A stretch of 64,000 bases of DNA from Drosophila pseudoobscura (GCF_009870125.1 NC_046680.1:19115501-19179500); one strand, 5' to 3'. Shown: positions 48,954-60,978, counted from the stretch's first letter. Made by a program: numbers and translations. The notes: generated from the sequence alone by a model not told the origin.

Positions 48954-51700
48954 AATCTATTTCTAAATAAAAGAAACGTTAGATTTAGTATCGAATGCTG
49001 ATCGATGGGCTATAAACAGCTGATCAGCCTGTCCGCCCCACATGAGGGCGGTACTAATACTATTACATGTGTGTGAGGGAGGGGGCGCGCCTCTAATCAA
49101 TAACAAAATAAAATTGTTGCAAAGTTGGCAAAAATCATACCGAAAAACTTTCATTCCCCTCCCTAGAAGAGCCTTCATTGTCCGTCTCTGTTTCGTCGCT
49201 GGCATTTCAATGAATCGTTTACTCTAGCTAGGATGTGGAGGGGGGGATGGGGTGGGGGGGACAGACAGACATCTACGACGACAAATTGCCTTCGTCCCGT
49301 TGTTGCTTTTTGTATTTTTGCCAACCTTGTCGATTTATATTAGGGTCGTGTCTCTCTCACTCTCTGCCTGTCTCTCTCCTTCTCCGCATTGAAATGAACT
49401 CTTGGCTTTTGCCCATATGTACACATGTGTTGGTGTGTTTAATATTTGCTGTTCGTTTATGCCAAATAATTTGTAGCCCTATTTTCCTTCAGCAATTGTT
49501 TATTTGTGTGGAAATATGTATGTACATACATATGTGTGTTTATTTTTGATTTTTCTGATCGACTGCTTGCTGTTACTCACTTTTCACCTTCCACTAGAAT
49601 GGTGGATCTCTCTTCTCACTCTTCTTCAGATTGCACGCAAGTATAGCTGATCTCTTCTAACACTCTGGCTTCTTATCTAATCAAGCGAACTCACCACGCT
49701 TTCGTTGCTAATTACACTCTTGGAAAAAAAATAAAACTGCAGCGTTTCGCAGTCGAAATACACACATACATTATTACACAGACACACCCATACATCCACA
49801 CACTTGCCGTTTGCACAACTGAATGAACTGTAACTCTCATGAATTTATTCCTCCTTCTCTTCTATTCTTTTTGTTTTGTATTATTTTTCTTATTGTCATG
49901 TCATCAATAAATGAGTGGAGAAATGAGTAAGAATTGGTCGAATAACTGGGTCAGTGGCTGGCTCTAAGGACCAAAGGGTGAGGGGAGGAGATGGAAGCAG
50001 CAAAAGCACAAAGAGAGGGTGAGTGAGGTGGCTGCTAGAATCTGCAAAGTCAATGCTAACTCCAACAGTGATGTTTCCCCCTACCACACCCCCGCCGCAA
50101 ATCAAAGCTTCAGCCCCTTTCAAACACACAATAGAAATGTAGATTTCAATGTCTTTTCACACATTTTTTATGCAAAACCACAATCGCTCTTCCTCTCATA
50201 CGCCACACAATATAACCTCAAAGGAATTGTCAGCCTCCAGAAGTGTAATCTTTGCACCTTTTCAATGGCAGGGCAGACGAGATGATGGCTTCAAACCACG
50301 TGAGAATTGCCCGCAAACGCCCCTCTCGCCGACGCACACGTTGCATTTATTCAGGAATAAACGGGACAGCGTTGTGCATTGAGGTTAGGGTGAAGGCGAG
50401 GGCACGCAAAAGACTTTGAAGTCGGGAGAGAACCCAAAGGGCTGCCCTTTAGCCATTATTTCATCGCATAAATTTGGGAATTATTGAAATATATTGTTGA
50501 AGATTGCAAAAGAGACGGGGAGATGGGCGAGTGTGAAAAAGCGATAATGCGGCCATTGGGGGCCGGCCATGGCACGCGTCGGCCCTTCATTGTTCGGTAA
50601 TCGCTTATTAGAGTGTATTTGAGGGTATTCTTATGTTAATATCAATATATGGATTGTATATTACCTGTACAATGTTTGCCATCTGCTTTTTATATGCTTT
50701 ATATCTCTTTTTTCAATTAAATCACACTCGGGCTTGCAAATTCCGACTTGCACTTTCGCGATCTTTTCACTAACTACGGAAGCGACATCTGGCGCTTTTT
50801 AACAAAGCTATTACAGGTGCATTGAATTGCATACATTCTTCCATAATCGCATATTTCACTGCAACCAGAACGCATTATTGCTTGATTGTTAATAAAGGAT
50901 TATATATTACCGCCGCAGTATACTTTTACTTTTTAAAATACAATCTTCTCACTTTTTTTAGCCGCTTAAGTTTCGGGCCACAGCAGTTAGGCGACATCTG
51001 GCGCATTTTCGACTGAGCAACGGTGTTATGAAAACAGGTGTGGGAGAACGAAATTGCAAGCATAACCGCATATTACACTGCAATTTAAGTGTAATTTTGT
51101 GTACATTTCATTAAATAAATACACATTAGCTCTAAAATATGTTTTATACGCTATTTTTCACTTTATCTATCGTTAACCAGTCTTAAGCTTGAATTTCGCG
51201 CTCTTCGATCGTGCACTAAAGCGGCATCTATCGCAACCAGCACGTAGCTCTGGTATTTTAATACCAGCACTGAAAACGCGTTAGGGTGCAAGGCCAGATA
51301 TCCACCGTTAATTTACAAAACAAAATTAAATTGCGTATTGTTACGAACTTAAATAAACTCCATCAAACTGCACTTCTAGAATGGAACCGCATCATTAACA
51401 TGTTTATTGCATAACCATAATTATTGCACAGGCTCGGAGATTCGTTGTTTACAAGTAGGATATCAAAAACGAGGAATATGGCTTACAATCCTCGACGGAG
51501 AACGATTAACCCATTGTAAGCCAAGGGGTTATCCACCGAAGATAATGAAAATTTTATAATTTTAGCGCAGTTCAGGTGAAAGATATCGTGGTTTTTTTTA
51601 AGTTCGGAGGAAAGATGGCATGGGTCTACAAGAAGAATTTGCAATCAATAATATTTTGCGTCATTTGCATCAAGTGGTTCAACTGTTTAAATAGAGGGGG
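48954..51700. other. Intergenic region with a threefold degenerate repeat
   Basis: No gene is supported. The right half contains three related modules (see the repeat at 50735-51300). The left half has short CA/TA tracts and AT-rich DNA. Confidence 0.6.
50735..51300. repeat. Three degenerate modules sharing a GCGACATCTGGCGC core
   Basis: The core GCGACATCTGGCGC occurs exactly at 50782-50795 and 50991-51004. A diverged copy (GCGGCATCTATCGC) is at 51221-51234. Cores 1 and 2 are followed about 45-55 bp later by a second shared block (ATAATCGCATATTTCACTGC at 50843 and a near-copy at 51061). Module spacing is about 209 and 230 bp. The third module also contains the palindrome CTGGTATTTTAATACCAG (51251-51268). 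Confidence 0.6.
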
Positions 51701-51722
51701 CTTAAGTGGGCCGATAAATGGT

Positions 51723-51730
51723 TATCGATA
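51723..51730. promoter_or_regulatory. DRE (TATCGATA) at the promoter of the seven-helix gene
   Basis: A perfect palindromic TATCGATA lies 119 bp upstream of the ATG at 51849. DRE is a known core element of broadly expressed Drosophila promoters bound by DREF. No TATA box is seen in position. Confidence 0.55.
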
Positions 51731-51848
51731 ACATATAAAACAAAAGCAGCAACAACAACAAAAACAACGGTGGACATTGGTGGAAATTTCCGCAAAAACG
51801 AAATAAAAATAGAAATAGCATCGACCGCCGCGAAAACGACTGCACACA

Positions 51849-53920
51849 ATGCACAAAGGTGCGCCACCCTGGCAATTCGCTGCCACGGTGGAGGCCAACA
51901 CAGCAGATAAGCAGACGAAGGAGGAAGAAGCATCCGAAAAACTGATAAGATTCGCCATGTCCCCAACCGCCGCAGTAGCTGCAGCAGCCGCATCGCCCCC
52001 AACCCTGTGCTGGCTGCTCCTCTTGCTGCTGTGCAGCCTGCCACTGCCCCTGCCCGTGGCAGAGGCCAGCCACATAAGCGGCGACTTCCAGACGGCGGAC
52101 TTTTTCCAGTTTCTCGTGAAGTTTGGTTTCAACAAGGCCGATCCCCCGACGCGACGCATTGCCTATGGCTATATCTACGGTAATGTCACATCCGCGGAGA
52201 ACTACACGGCCCCCGTGACTCTGGTGGTGCTGGACAAGTCCACATTTCTGCACTTTTACGGGAATCGCAGTCATCGGAGCAGGGAGGCGGCGTGTTCCAC
52301 GATGTTCTCGCGGCTGCAGAGCATTGCCTATGATCCCAAGTGCAATCCCCAGGGAAAGCGCGACTTCCTCAGGCATGTGCCCTGTCCCAGGGGGCAGCTG
52401 TGCAGCGACGAGGATGCCCCGGCGAATGTGATGCCAGGACATCAGTTTACGTACGTGATCAACCTGGAGGCGGAGCCGCGGTAAGTGGGAGTTCCCTTGG
52501 AGCTCGAAAACTCCTCCAATCAGTGTGCTGATTCCTCCTGTTTTGTAGCTTCTGGTACATGGCCCTGGTGGCCTGCTACCAGAATCAGAGCACCTGCCAG
52601 TGGCACGCACACGAGAGCCTGCCGCGGATCAGCAACCGGAGCAGCGGACTGCTCCACACACTGCACTATGATATCCATTTGGTTAATGTGCATCCGAACA
52701 ACTCGGCAGCACATCCGCTCACCTTTCAGTACTCCTACGACCAGCAGAACCTCCTGGAGATGTACCTAATCTTCCTGCTCGTCTACATTGTGCTCCTGCC
52801 CATGCAGATCTATGCGGTGCGGCGTCAAAAGCATCCCGTCACGAAGCTCTTTACGCTGAGTCTGCTCAGCGAATTCGTCAGCCTGGCACTGATCACGGCC
52901 CATCTGATCCACTATGCGGCGAATGGAGTGGGGCAGCCACGGCTGCAGGCGGCGGGCGATGTGCTGGACATACTCAGTCGGACCACCTTCATGCTGATCC
53001 TCCTGCTGCTGGCCAAGGGATGGGCGGTGACCCGGCAGCAGATCAGTCGCACTGGCTGGATCATCCTAATGTCCATCTGGGTGCCATACTGTGCGTTCCA
53101 TGTGTTCCTCTACATCTGGGATCGGGTGAGGCTTCCATTACGTCTGTACAATAGATGGATCTTTCTATTTTTGGTCCCACTTTCAGACGGAGGTTGACAT
53201 TGTATCGGATATCGATGAATACCAGACCTGGCCCGGCTGGATTGTTCTGATCCTGCGGTAATCCTTTAGAAATCCTTCTCCATGAATCTCTCTTCTAACA
53301 GTCTCTGATACCTTGCAGCACCTCCTTTATGATGTGGTTCCTGTATGAGCTGCGGAACACCATGAAATACGAGCATTCCACGAAGAAATTGGATTTCCTT
53401 TTGCATTTGGGCGCCTCCAGCCTGGTGTGGTTCATCTACCTGCCCATTGTGGCCATTGTGGCATTGCAGATCAGCCCCATGTGGCGCTACAAGCTGCTCC
53501 AGGGCATTACAAACTCGGCCGACTGTCTGGCCTACTGTGTGATGACGGGTCTCCTGTGGCCCCATCGGGCGGGGCAATATCTCCTGCTCGCAGGCACCAA
53601 ATATGCAGGTGAGTCCTTGGATGCACCCTATCCGTATAGATCTTCCGTATATATTCCGGTTTCGCTCCTATACTGTAGGCATGGATGAGCTGGATGAATT
53701 CAATGAGGCTCCTCATATTGTCCGCGAACGCGAGCGTCGTAGGAATTCCCCGCCCGATGATATCTCGATTGGAACAAGCAGTGGTAGCCGTGGCATGGTG
53801 CTGTCTACGAGCATTCCCCATTCTCTAAACGGCGATGCCTGCAACGATCTGCTCGAGGCAGAGGATTTGGATGCCGAACTACTCACCGATCTGAACAAGA
53901 ATAGCCATATTGTGGCATAG
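51849..53920 (+). CDS. GPR180/TMEM145-type seven-helix membrane protein
   Basis: Five exons (51849-52480, 52549-53125, 53187-53257, 53319-53608, 53679-53920) join in matching phase to 603 residues. A downstream ATG at 51957 (residue 37) puts the Leu-rich signal peptide closer to the N-terminus and may be the true start. The extracellular or lumenal half (about residues 75-300) has paired cysteines and N-glycosylation sites. It is followed by seven hydrophobic helices, beginning with LLEMYLIFLLVYIVLLPMQI and ending with CLAYCVMTGLLWP. The cytoplasmic tail is acidic and Ser-rich. This plan fits the GPR180/TMEM145 branch of the GOLD-domain seven-transmembrane (GOST) family, which is linked to Golgi or cell-surface trafficking and signalling. 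The exact ortholog was not assigned. AATAAA at 54577-54582 probably ends the transcript. Confidence 0.88.
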
Positions 53921-54576
53921 AATGCTACAGATCTGATCCCCCCCTCCCCGCTCCCCACACACAGATACAGAGTTCGAACAGAAAACGGGTTAATTACTAG
54001 AATTTTAGTAGAGAATTGTGCTAAATCACGCTACACTAGACATATAGTATATATGTAGCATTACATTGAATCGATGTATATTCCACATAGTCTGTAGACC
54101 TACAACGAAGATGGAAAAGAGGGAAAGATAGAAAGTGCAGAAAGCAGAAAGGAGCCGCAGAAATGCAAGTCCAGAAGGATGCCACAAAGATGAAAGTGCA
54201 ACAGATTGCAGCAAAGATTGTTGTGTGATTTTATATTAATATGCTTGAATTTATTATTAGTTTTTGTTTTCTCGATCTAAGCCAACGATTAACGACTAGT
54301 TTACGCATAGGACAACGATACGACTACGCTTCTGCATCAATCATTTCGTTGTGGTACAAGTACATCGCATAAGCTTACATTTTTAATGAAATAACATAGA
54401 TATACAGGTCTTAAATAGATCTTGATTTAGATATACATATATATATATATAGAAGAGATTGCCAGATGTTCGTTGAAGCATTCAATCATTAACCAGAGGT
54501 ATTTTGATAAGAACAAAAAAAAACCCACTCAGACAAACAACTAACTGAAATACGTGTACACTGCGAAAGATAGTGA

Positions 54577-54582
54577 AATAAA
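54577..54582 (+). terminator. Probable poly(A) signal of the seven-helix gene
   Basis: AATAAA lies about 660 bases after the stop codon. Nearer canonical signals were not obvious, so the 3' UTR may be long. Confidence 0.4.
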
Positions 54583-55031
54583 TGAATCAATTTTTAGATA
54601 AGTGTAAAATGAATGACTGCGATTTCTTTTGTGGAATCAATGTTTAGATAATAGCCTCTACTTTGTAGGAATTCATTGTTTTAGACAACATTCTGTTTAG
54701 TTTTTATAATTGCTTGGGATACATTTCTTGTCGAAATATGCCGTGATGTGGCGGTTCGGAATTGAGAGACTTAAACCTCTGTTTATACTCATGTCGTTAT
54801 TAGCTTGAAGTCCACAAGGATCGAAAATCACACGCAGAAATGTATACGAGTAGTACGTTTTCCCTTGCTGTGGACACAGCGTTTACCCCTAAAATACTAT
54901 AGATATCTATTCAATCTGAGAACCTGTTGCATGTCAGGACCCGATTAGCACTCCTGACCAGTCCCAGGAGGCAATTTAAGCCACAATTCACCCAAGCAAT
55001 TCATTTAGTTCTTGGCCAACCGACCTGCAGC

Positions 55032-56322
55032 ATGGTTCACGTTTCGCTGCTGCGCTTCTACTTTGAGCTGAGTCGCCTCATCGGGCTCTGCAACCTGCAC
55101 TACGATCCGCCTCATCATCGCCTAGTGCTGAATCATGTGCCTACTGTGGTGTATTGCCTCGTCCTGGACGTGGCCTACGTGTTAATCATGCCCTTTGCCT
55201 TCTCCCTGCTGGTGGGAAACATTTACGGATGCAAGCAGCTCGGCATGTTCGATACCGTCTACAATGTGATGGGACAGGCCAAGCTCTTCAGCATGCTGGT
55301 GCTCATCGGCGGCGTTTGGCTAAGGCGTTGCCGGATGGAGGGTCTGGGGAATGAATACCTGAAGCTGCTGTTTCACTTCCGCTCCGCCGCGCTGAACCAC
55401 GTGCGGAGGCTCTGCCTGTGGAAGGTGACACTGACCAGCTCCCGATTTGTGATGCTCATCCAAATCCTCCTGACGCCCAATTCTCTGATGCACTGTAAAT
55501 ACACATTGGATCGGACAGGTGTGGCGCCCTTCTACTTGGCCGCGATGGGGTATGCCCTGATCATGGAGCTGATGGTGACCTATGTGGACGTCACGGTGTA
55601 CATGATCCATGTGTCTGGCAATTGGTTGATCTCGAGCATGACGGAACGGCTCCAGGAAATGATTGATGATGTGGAGGTCTTGCCAAAGCGCTTGGGTCGT
55701 CCTCGAGATATGGGCCTAAGGCAAATCCTGTCCGCCTGGCTTTTACTCTGGCATCGATGCCTGCATCTGGATGATCTTCTCAGGCAGCTCCGGGATATCT
55801 TTCAGTGGCAGATTCTGTTCAATCTGGGCACCACTTATATCTTCAGCATTGCCACCGTCTTTCGCCTGTGGATTTACATAGACTATTCCAAAGATTTTAG
55901 CTTGTGGACGTGCCTCATCATGCTCTTTGTGTTCCTCGCCCACCATTGCGAGGTCATGATGCAGTTTTCCATCTTTCATACGAATACTTCCAAGTGGCGG
56001 AAGCTCCAAGAGCAGCTGCAACATCTCTGGTTTCTGAATCAGTCACAGAATGGCGCTGGTCTTACTGCGGAAGTTGTTCTCTCCAGGAAGGTATGTGGGA
56101 ACATCCCTCTGAAACTATAATTGATTATTGAATCCATATTCTTAGTTGGAGTTTGCCATTCTTTACCTCAATCGGAAGCTCCAAGCGCGGCCGCAACGCG
56201 TGCGACACCTTCACATTTTGGGCCTCTTCGACCTGAGTCGTGCCTCCGGCCATGCGATGACCTCTTCTGTATTTAGCAATGCCCTGGTCCTTTGTCAGAT
56301 CGCCTATAAGATATATGGATGA
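55032..56322 (+). CDS. Gustatory receptor (insect Gr family), first copy
   Basis: Exons 55032-56090 and 56146-56322 join in phase 0 (gtatgt to CTTAG, 55-bp intron), giving 411 residues. The ATG at 55032 is the first in frame. About seven hydrophobic helices are visible. The late phase-0 intron, just before the last helix after an SRK/LEF-type sequence, is the classic Gr gene structure. The C-terminal exon has HILGLFDLSRASGHAM, the Gr equivalent of the GLFDI motif. The usual final TYxxxxxQF is altered (NALVLCQIAYKIYG). Family knowledge: ligand-gated cation channels in taste neurons. From memory it recalls the Gr92/Gr93 group of D. melanogaster; this is unverified. Confidence 0.9.
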
Positions 56323-57005
56323 TTAACACGCTATTTAATTAAACTTGAACGTTTAACGTTTAAGACGAAATACACGTAGTAAATGTAAATGTAGTGATTG
56401 GGATTGTAAGATCAATTGCGAATCGTGAACGAGGTTTCACCTTAAAGAAATGGTGTGACTTCTAGAGAATATGGTTGGAATCGTCCAGCGCTGAATTTTC
56501 AAAGACTCCTCACCACTTATCGGCACATTTGGGTATCGGGTGTAGAAATTTTCGAATTTTTTATGCAAAATTCACTCAAAATTGGATCAAGGAACTATTC
56601 AAAGGAGACATACATGTATCGAACATTTATCCGCCATTTGGGTGGTTCCCCAATGCGACTGCAACTACAGTTTGACAAACACAGCAAATGACAGCAGCGA
56701 GGAACTGACTGGGTTCTAAAAAAGTTTAGCATTGAAAAGCCTGTTACGGCTGTGGAGGTTTTCCAGGAATAGGTGAGATTTTTTCAGCAGAATTGCTAAT
56801 AGCTTTTGGCATGGGCTGCCCGATGATGAAAAGTGCATAATGGAAATGTTTCGTTTGGAAATCATTCGACTCAAATACAGTTTGCCAAAAAAAAAAAAAC
56901 AGATGAAACACTGTGCTTTTAAAAAACCGTTTTTAATTCCTAAGCTTGTTAAAAACTGTACAGTTTTTGGGGGAATGGGTGTGGTGTCGAATGGGTTTCG
57001 TGGCC

Positions 57006-57041
57006 TATAAAAGGCGAACAGCATTCGCCTGTGCCTCATTC
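57006..57041 (+). promoter_or_regulatory. TATA box with correctly spaced initiator
   Basis: TATAAAAG (57006-57013) is followed by TCATTC (57036-57041). With +1 at A57038 the TATA starts at -32, the ideal distance. Downstream are a possible leader intron (57071-57175, TTCTCTGCAG) and then the broken reading frame at 57218. The promoter looks intact while the gene behind it does not. Confidence 0.5.
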
Positions 57042-57175
57042 GATGGACGTTCTTGGCCACTGATACCTCTGGTAATTGTCAACGGAAAATCAGTGAATCA
57101 GTGAAGTGTTAAAAAAAATTCCTAAAGCAATTTAAAAGCATCAAGTTAATTTTTGTTATATATGTTCTCTGCAGT

Positions 57176-57725
57176 GCATCTGTTGTTCCGAACGAGCGTC
57201 CATTTTCTCTTCCTGATGCCGGCCGACTCCTTCAGCACCTAAAAAAACGCCAAGCGCAGCGCCACCAAGATGTTTGAGCGGACTGCGGACTCGATGCTCC
57301 ACCAGAAGGGCCGCATGTCGAAGACCCAATTCATCCAGATGCGCGTGTGCAATATTGTCGGGCAAATGGCCCCCCAGCTGGGGATTCGATTGATTTTGGC
57401 TGCACTTCCCGCAGATTCCCCTTTCGATCTGGAGCGCTGCGGATCGGCCACCATCGACCTTAACAGCATGGGTCTTTCGACACTACGACCCCTTCACGAT
57501 CGAGGACAGCGTCCCCAGCCTGCCGCCACTCTCCTACACTCTCCAAGGAAGATGAAGGACGAGCACTATGTCCGTTTGACGAAGGCGAGGAGGTCAACTT
57601 CTTCTTTGGGACCTTCTACGAAGCAGTTCCTCAGCTGGGAATGGCCCTAAGCGAGACACTGACCGAAGGAGGCGACATCCGGGGTGGAGTCACGAGCCAC
57701 AAGGGGTATATTTTATACTTCTAAG
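57176..57725 (+). pseudogene. Frameshifted remnant of an unrecognised gene
   Basis: Three well-formed coding stretches lie in different frames. An ATG at 57218 starts MPADSFST and hits a stop in an A-rich run at about 57240. One base out, an open stretch runs from about 57246 to 57470 (RMSKTQFIQMRVCNIVGQM ... RCGSATIDLN). A second (FRHYDPFTIEDSVPSLPPL) runs at about 57475-57550, and a third (CPFDEGEEVNFFFGTFYEAV) at about 57553-57690. The composition is clearly protein-like, so one-base shifts have broken a real gene, or sequence errors have. No family recognised. Its end overlaps the left arm of the palindrome. Confidence 0.55.
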
Positions 57726-57922
57726 ATATAAGGAAGTCCTATTAACCAACATAACACACCTTAGCCAATTTATTTATTTATACTACAGTCGATCGCCTAG
57801 ATCTCAAAGGCTATAAGAGCTGGAGCAACAATATTTTTGTCCAATGTTTTGGCGAATGCAATGTTCTTCAGCAGTGAGCGAATGCAATATTTAACAAATG
57901 GATAACCCTCTTAGCCTTAACT

Positions 57923-58534
57923 AGAGATCAGCAGGAATAGTGCTTCGTCAGTGCACAGGATCTGGGAGACGGACGGCTGTTCAAACAGTATTCGGTCATG
58001 GAGTTCCTCCCCTGGAGGGCGATCCGCTATGGCATTAGTGTCTTGAGACACATAGATCTTACCTTTTTGACCGACGCTCTGCATGCGCGATATGGTGTTT
58101 ACAGTGTCCTCGAGGAGGCTGTACTGTGGTATCATGTTGGCAAAGATATCTGCATTGAAAGACCATGAGTGCCTCCCAATCCGAATGTGGGTCTTACCTT
58201 CGGCATGTTCCTCTGCAGGCGCGCTAATCACCGTACTTTTCGGAAATTCTTCACCGTGTAGATGTCGTGGAGGCCGTTGATCTGGTCGAAGGTGGTGCAC
58301 ATCGCTGCAGACCACCCCTAGATGGGCTGAAAGGCCTTTACAGATCAATCATAAGTCCTATACATTTTCTTCAGCGACATTGTGGGCATCTCGGAGCAGT
58401 GCGCCAGCAGGAGCCCCATGGATGTGTAAAATATCCTGAACAAGCTGTCCATGATGCTCACCACATCCCTAGGGCTGCTGCTGTCGCACAGACCCGTGTG
58501 TCCCGCAATGTCGCTGAAGAAAATGGTAAGGTAA
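57923..58534 (-). pseudogene. Guanylate-cyclase catalytic-domain remnant, left arm
   Basis: Read on the minus strand from about 58534: LTIFFSDIAGHTGLCDSSSP and DVVSIMDSLFRIF (start of the cyclase catalytic domain, including the metal-binding Asp of FSDI). After an interruption it continues with HIRIGRHSW, YSLLEDTVNTISRMQSVGQ and GKIYVSQDT. These match in order the family motifs for the metal site, the RIGxHSG strand and the DTVNxxSRMxS helix. Stops and missing segments separate the blocks, and the upstream regulatory domains are absent. Its 5' part lies in the right arm, so it crosses the palindrome centre and overlaps the opposite copy. Confidence 0.65.
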
Positions 58535-58975
58535 ATTAAAGTTCTGTGAAGTACGTTCAACCAACCATGGGTCTGCTGCAGATTTGTGCATCACCTTCGA
58601 TTAGATCATCGGCTTCTACGATGTCGGCATGGTGAAAACTTTCCGAGCAGAACGTTGATAAGCCCGCTCCCTAAAGGAAATAGACGAATGTAAGATCCAG
58701 ATTCGCATTGGGAGACACTCAGGGTTTTTTTGTGAAGGTATCTTTGGCAAAATGATACCGCAGGACGGTGTCCTCGAGAACAACCTCGCAAAGACCACAT
58801 TACGTATTCAGATCATCGGTCTGCAAGGCAAGATTATGTGTCTCAAGACACTAATGCCATAGCGGATCGCCCTCCAGGGGAGGAACTCCATGACCGAATA
58901 CTGTTTGAACAGCCGTCCGTCTCCCAGATCCTGTGCACTGACGAAGCACTATTCCTGTTGATCTCTAGTTAAGGC
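58354..58975 (+). pseudogene. Guanylate-cyclase catalytic-domain remnant, right arm
   Basis: Plus-strand mirror copy. IFFSDIVGISEQCASRSPMD is followed by a stop where the family has Val, then NILNKL. After an interruption come IQIRIGRHSGFF and a degraded counterpart of the SRMxS helix. It is more damaged than the left-arm copy and contains several stops. The two copies overlap convergently across the palindrome centre. Confidence 0.6.
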
Positions 58976-59224
58976 CAAGAGGGTTATCCATTTGATAAAT
59001 ATTGCATTCGCTCACTGCTGAAGAACATTGCATTCGCAAAAACATTGGAACAAAATGTTGTTGCTCCAGCTCTTATAGCCTTTGAGATCTAGGCGATCGA
59101 CTGTAGTATAAATAAATAAATTGGCTATGGTGTGCTATGTTGGTTTATAGGACTTCCTTATATCTTCGAAGTATAAAATATACCACTATTGGCTCGCGAC
59201 TCCACACCGGCTGTCGCCTCATTT

Positions 59225-59747
59225 GATGCATATTGCATTCGCTCATTTGTGGACCCAGAGTGTCGTCCTTAGACTCTGTGGGTGATAAGTCGGTTTATAG
59301 GACTTTCTTATATTTTATAAAATGTTTGCTATAAGAATAGCTATTTTAGTGGCATTTTCGGTTTCCGAATGTCGATAGAAATTCATTTGGAGACTTTTCA
59401 AACTTATACGCTATACACAAAAAGCTTAAGTGCCATAAAAAGCTTTTATTTCGAAGTCGCCATACTTGGTTTATAGAACGTGTGTAGCAAAAATTTAAAA
59501 ACTTTAATGGCATTTATGAACATGAACCCGACACACAAAACAGTCCACTTACAGTAAACATACATAGACACATAGAGTAACATGTGGAATGCATTACAGT
59601 TTCCTATTTATAAATTTCAACTGAACTCAGAATCACCATCCACATCTGTCTGAAACCTGCCTGAACTACAACCAATCGAAACATGTATCAAATAAATGCT
59701 ATCTACTTTCTGCAGTATTCCATTGTAATTATTCACCTATAGGCTTC
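59225..59747. other. Spacer and 3' side of the second receptor gene
   Basis: AT-rich DNA with no gene seen. The first bases still resemble palindrome sequence (a second TTTATAGGACTT at about 59293). Confidence 0.5.
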
Positions 59748-60978
59748 CTATTCCATCTGCTGGCGCCTTATATCGAACTGCATAAGGATGATCACATGGC
59801 TGAGAATGGAACCAATGTAGCTGAGGCAGGCGGAATTGTTGACCTCCACAAGGCCGCAGATTTTATAAGCCAAACGATTACGATGCACCTGAGTAGAAAA
59901 AACCTCCAACTGAAAGAAAAAGAATGGAATCAATTCCAATTGAATCAGGCATCCCACCACTCACCTCCATTTGAAGTTCTTTGCTGATCTTCCGGAGATC
60001 GCAAAACTGTCGAAGGGCCGGGCCCACATTGCACGAGCTGACCACGCGATCCAGCTTTTCCATGAGCATCAGAGTCCCGCACAAGTTGAACAAAACAAGG
60101 CCACTGCCAAAGAGGTTACCCCAGCCGTCGGATGGGATTGACTGGTTCCTGTACTGCACGGCATGGTACAGGATGCTCGTGGTGGTCACACACATATTGA
60201 TAAACAACATTGCATTGGCAACATCGTACAGGCCAAAGAAGTGCCTGGCCAGGTGATATGTGTCCAAATGCAGGGCTGCTATGCGGCGAAGATCCTTCGC
60301 CTTCTGTTTTCCACCTTTGCGCCTTTGGAGAGTCCTGAGGGCCAGGAGCACCGCCTGGAACTGATGATCAAGCATCAGGAGCAGCGCATAGAAGGTCATT
60401 TTGACTGCCAGGACGTGCAGGAGCTGGGATAACCTTGCGCACAGGGCCGTCAAGCTCTGACGGTTAATCACGCTGAGCAGTTGATACTGAACGACACTCG
60501 AACAGAGCAGAGCTCCATAGACCACAATGGTCTGTCGCCAGAAAAGGCTCGTCAGTGAGAGTTGCAGCTTCTCTAGGTCCTGCTGGTCTACCATACGCTT
60601 GAGTAGGCGCCTGTAGTTCCTCCAGAGATGCCGCGAATCCACATAGAGCTTCACCAGTTTCCGACGCTGCAGCCAGACGAGACCATAGGAGCAGACAATA
60701 GTCACTATTCGCAGGCCCAGCATCAAAAAGAAGTTCCACTGCAGCACAATGTTGTGGTGAATGTAGCCATCCAGGATGGCCTTCGGCACCATAAAGTAGG
60801 TGTCCAGCAGGAGACCGCCGCTGATGACGAGACTGTAGGCCAGATATATCCAAGAAACCTTCTCCACGCGGATGAGCCGGCTATTGCCACGAATATGCAG
60901 CGTGGTCCCCATCAGGCCAAAGACGAGCGCGTGGTAGTACGCAACACGCAGAGCCTGACCTAGTTTTGGATGCAACAT
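59748..60978 (-). CDS. Gustatory receptor (insect Gr family), second copy
   Basis: On the minus strand, exons 60978-59965 and 59888-59748 join in phase 0 (gtgagt to CTACTCAG, 76-bp intron) to 384 residues. The ATG at 60978 (MLHPKLGQALRV) is the first in frame; the only upstream in-frame opener is TTG. Multiple hydrophobic helices and the typical late phase-0 intron are present. The last exon reads YKICGLVEV ... SYIGSILSHVIILMQFDI, matching the Gr C-terminal TYxxxxxQF region with Ser for Thr. Probably an intact taste receptor subunit. It is divergent from the third receptor across 211 bp and lies beside the palindrome. Confidence 0.9.

Larger units (their letters stand above)
57664..59224. repeat. 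1.56-kb imperfect palindrome with almost no spacer
   Basis: The left arm (about 57664-58443) is the reverse complement of the right arm (about 58445-59224), symmetric around 58444. The outer 350-400 bp of the arms (57690-58045 against 58843-59198) look about 95% or more identical by eye. The inner parts are clearly diverged. Both arms contain guanylate-cyclase fragments. Both also contain a segment (CTCTTATAGCCTTTGAGATC) also found, diverged, in the element at 14701-15776. Confidence 0.85.

Noticed and set aside
50782-51234. CTCF sites
   Set aside because: The GCGACATCTGGCGC core matches only part of the Drosophila CTCF consensus on either strand.
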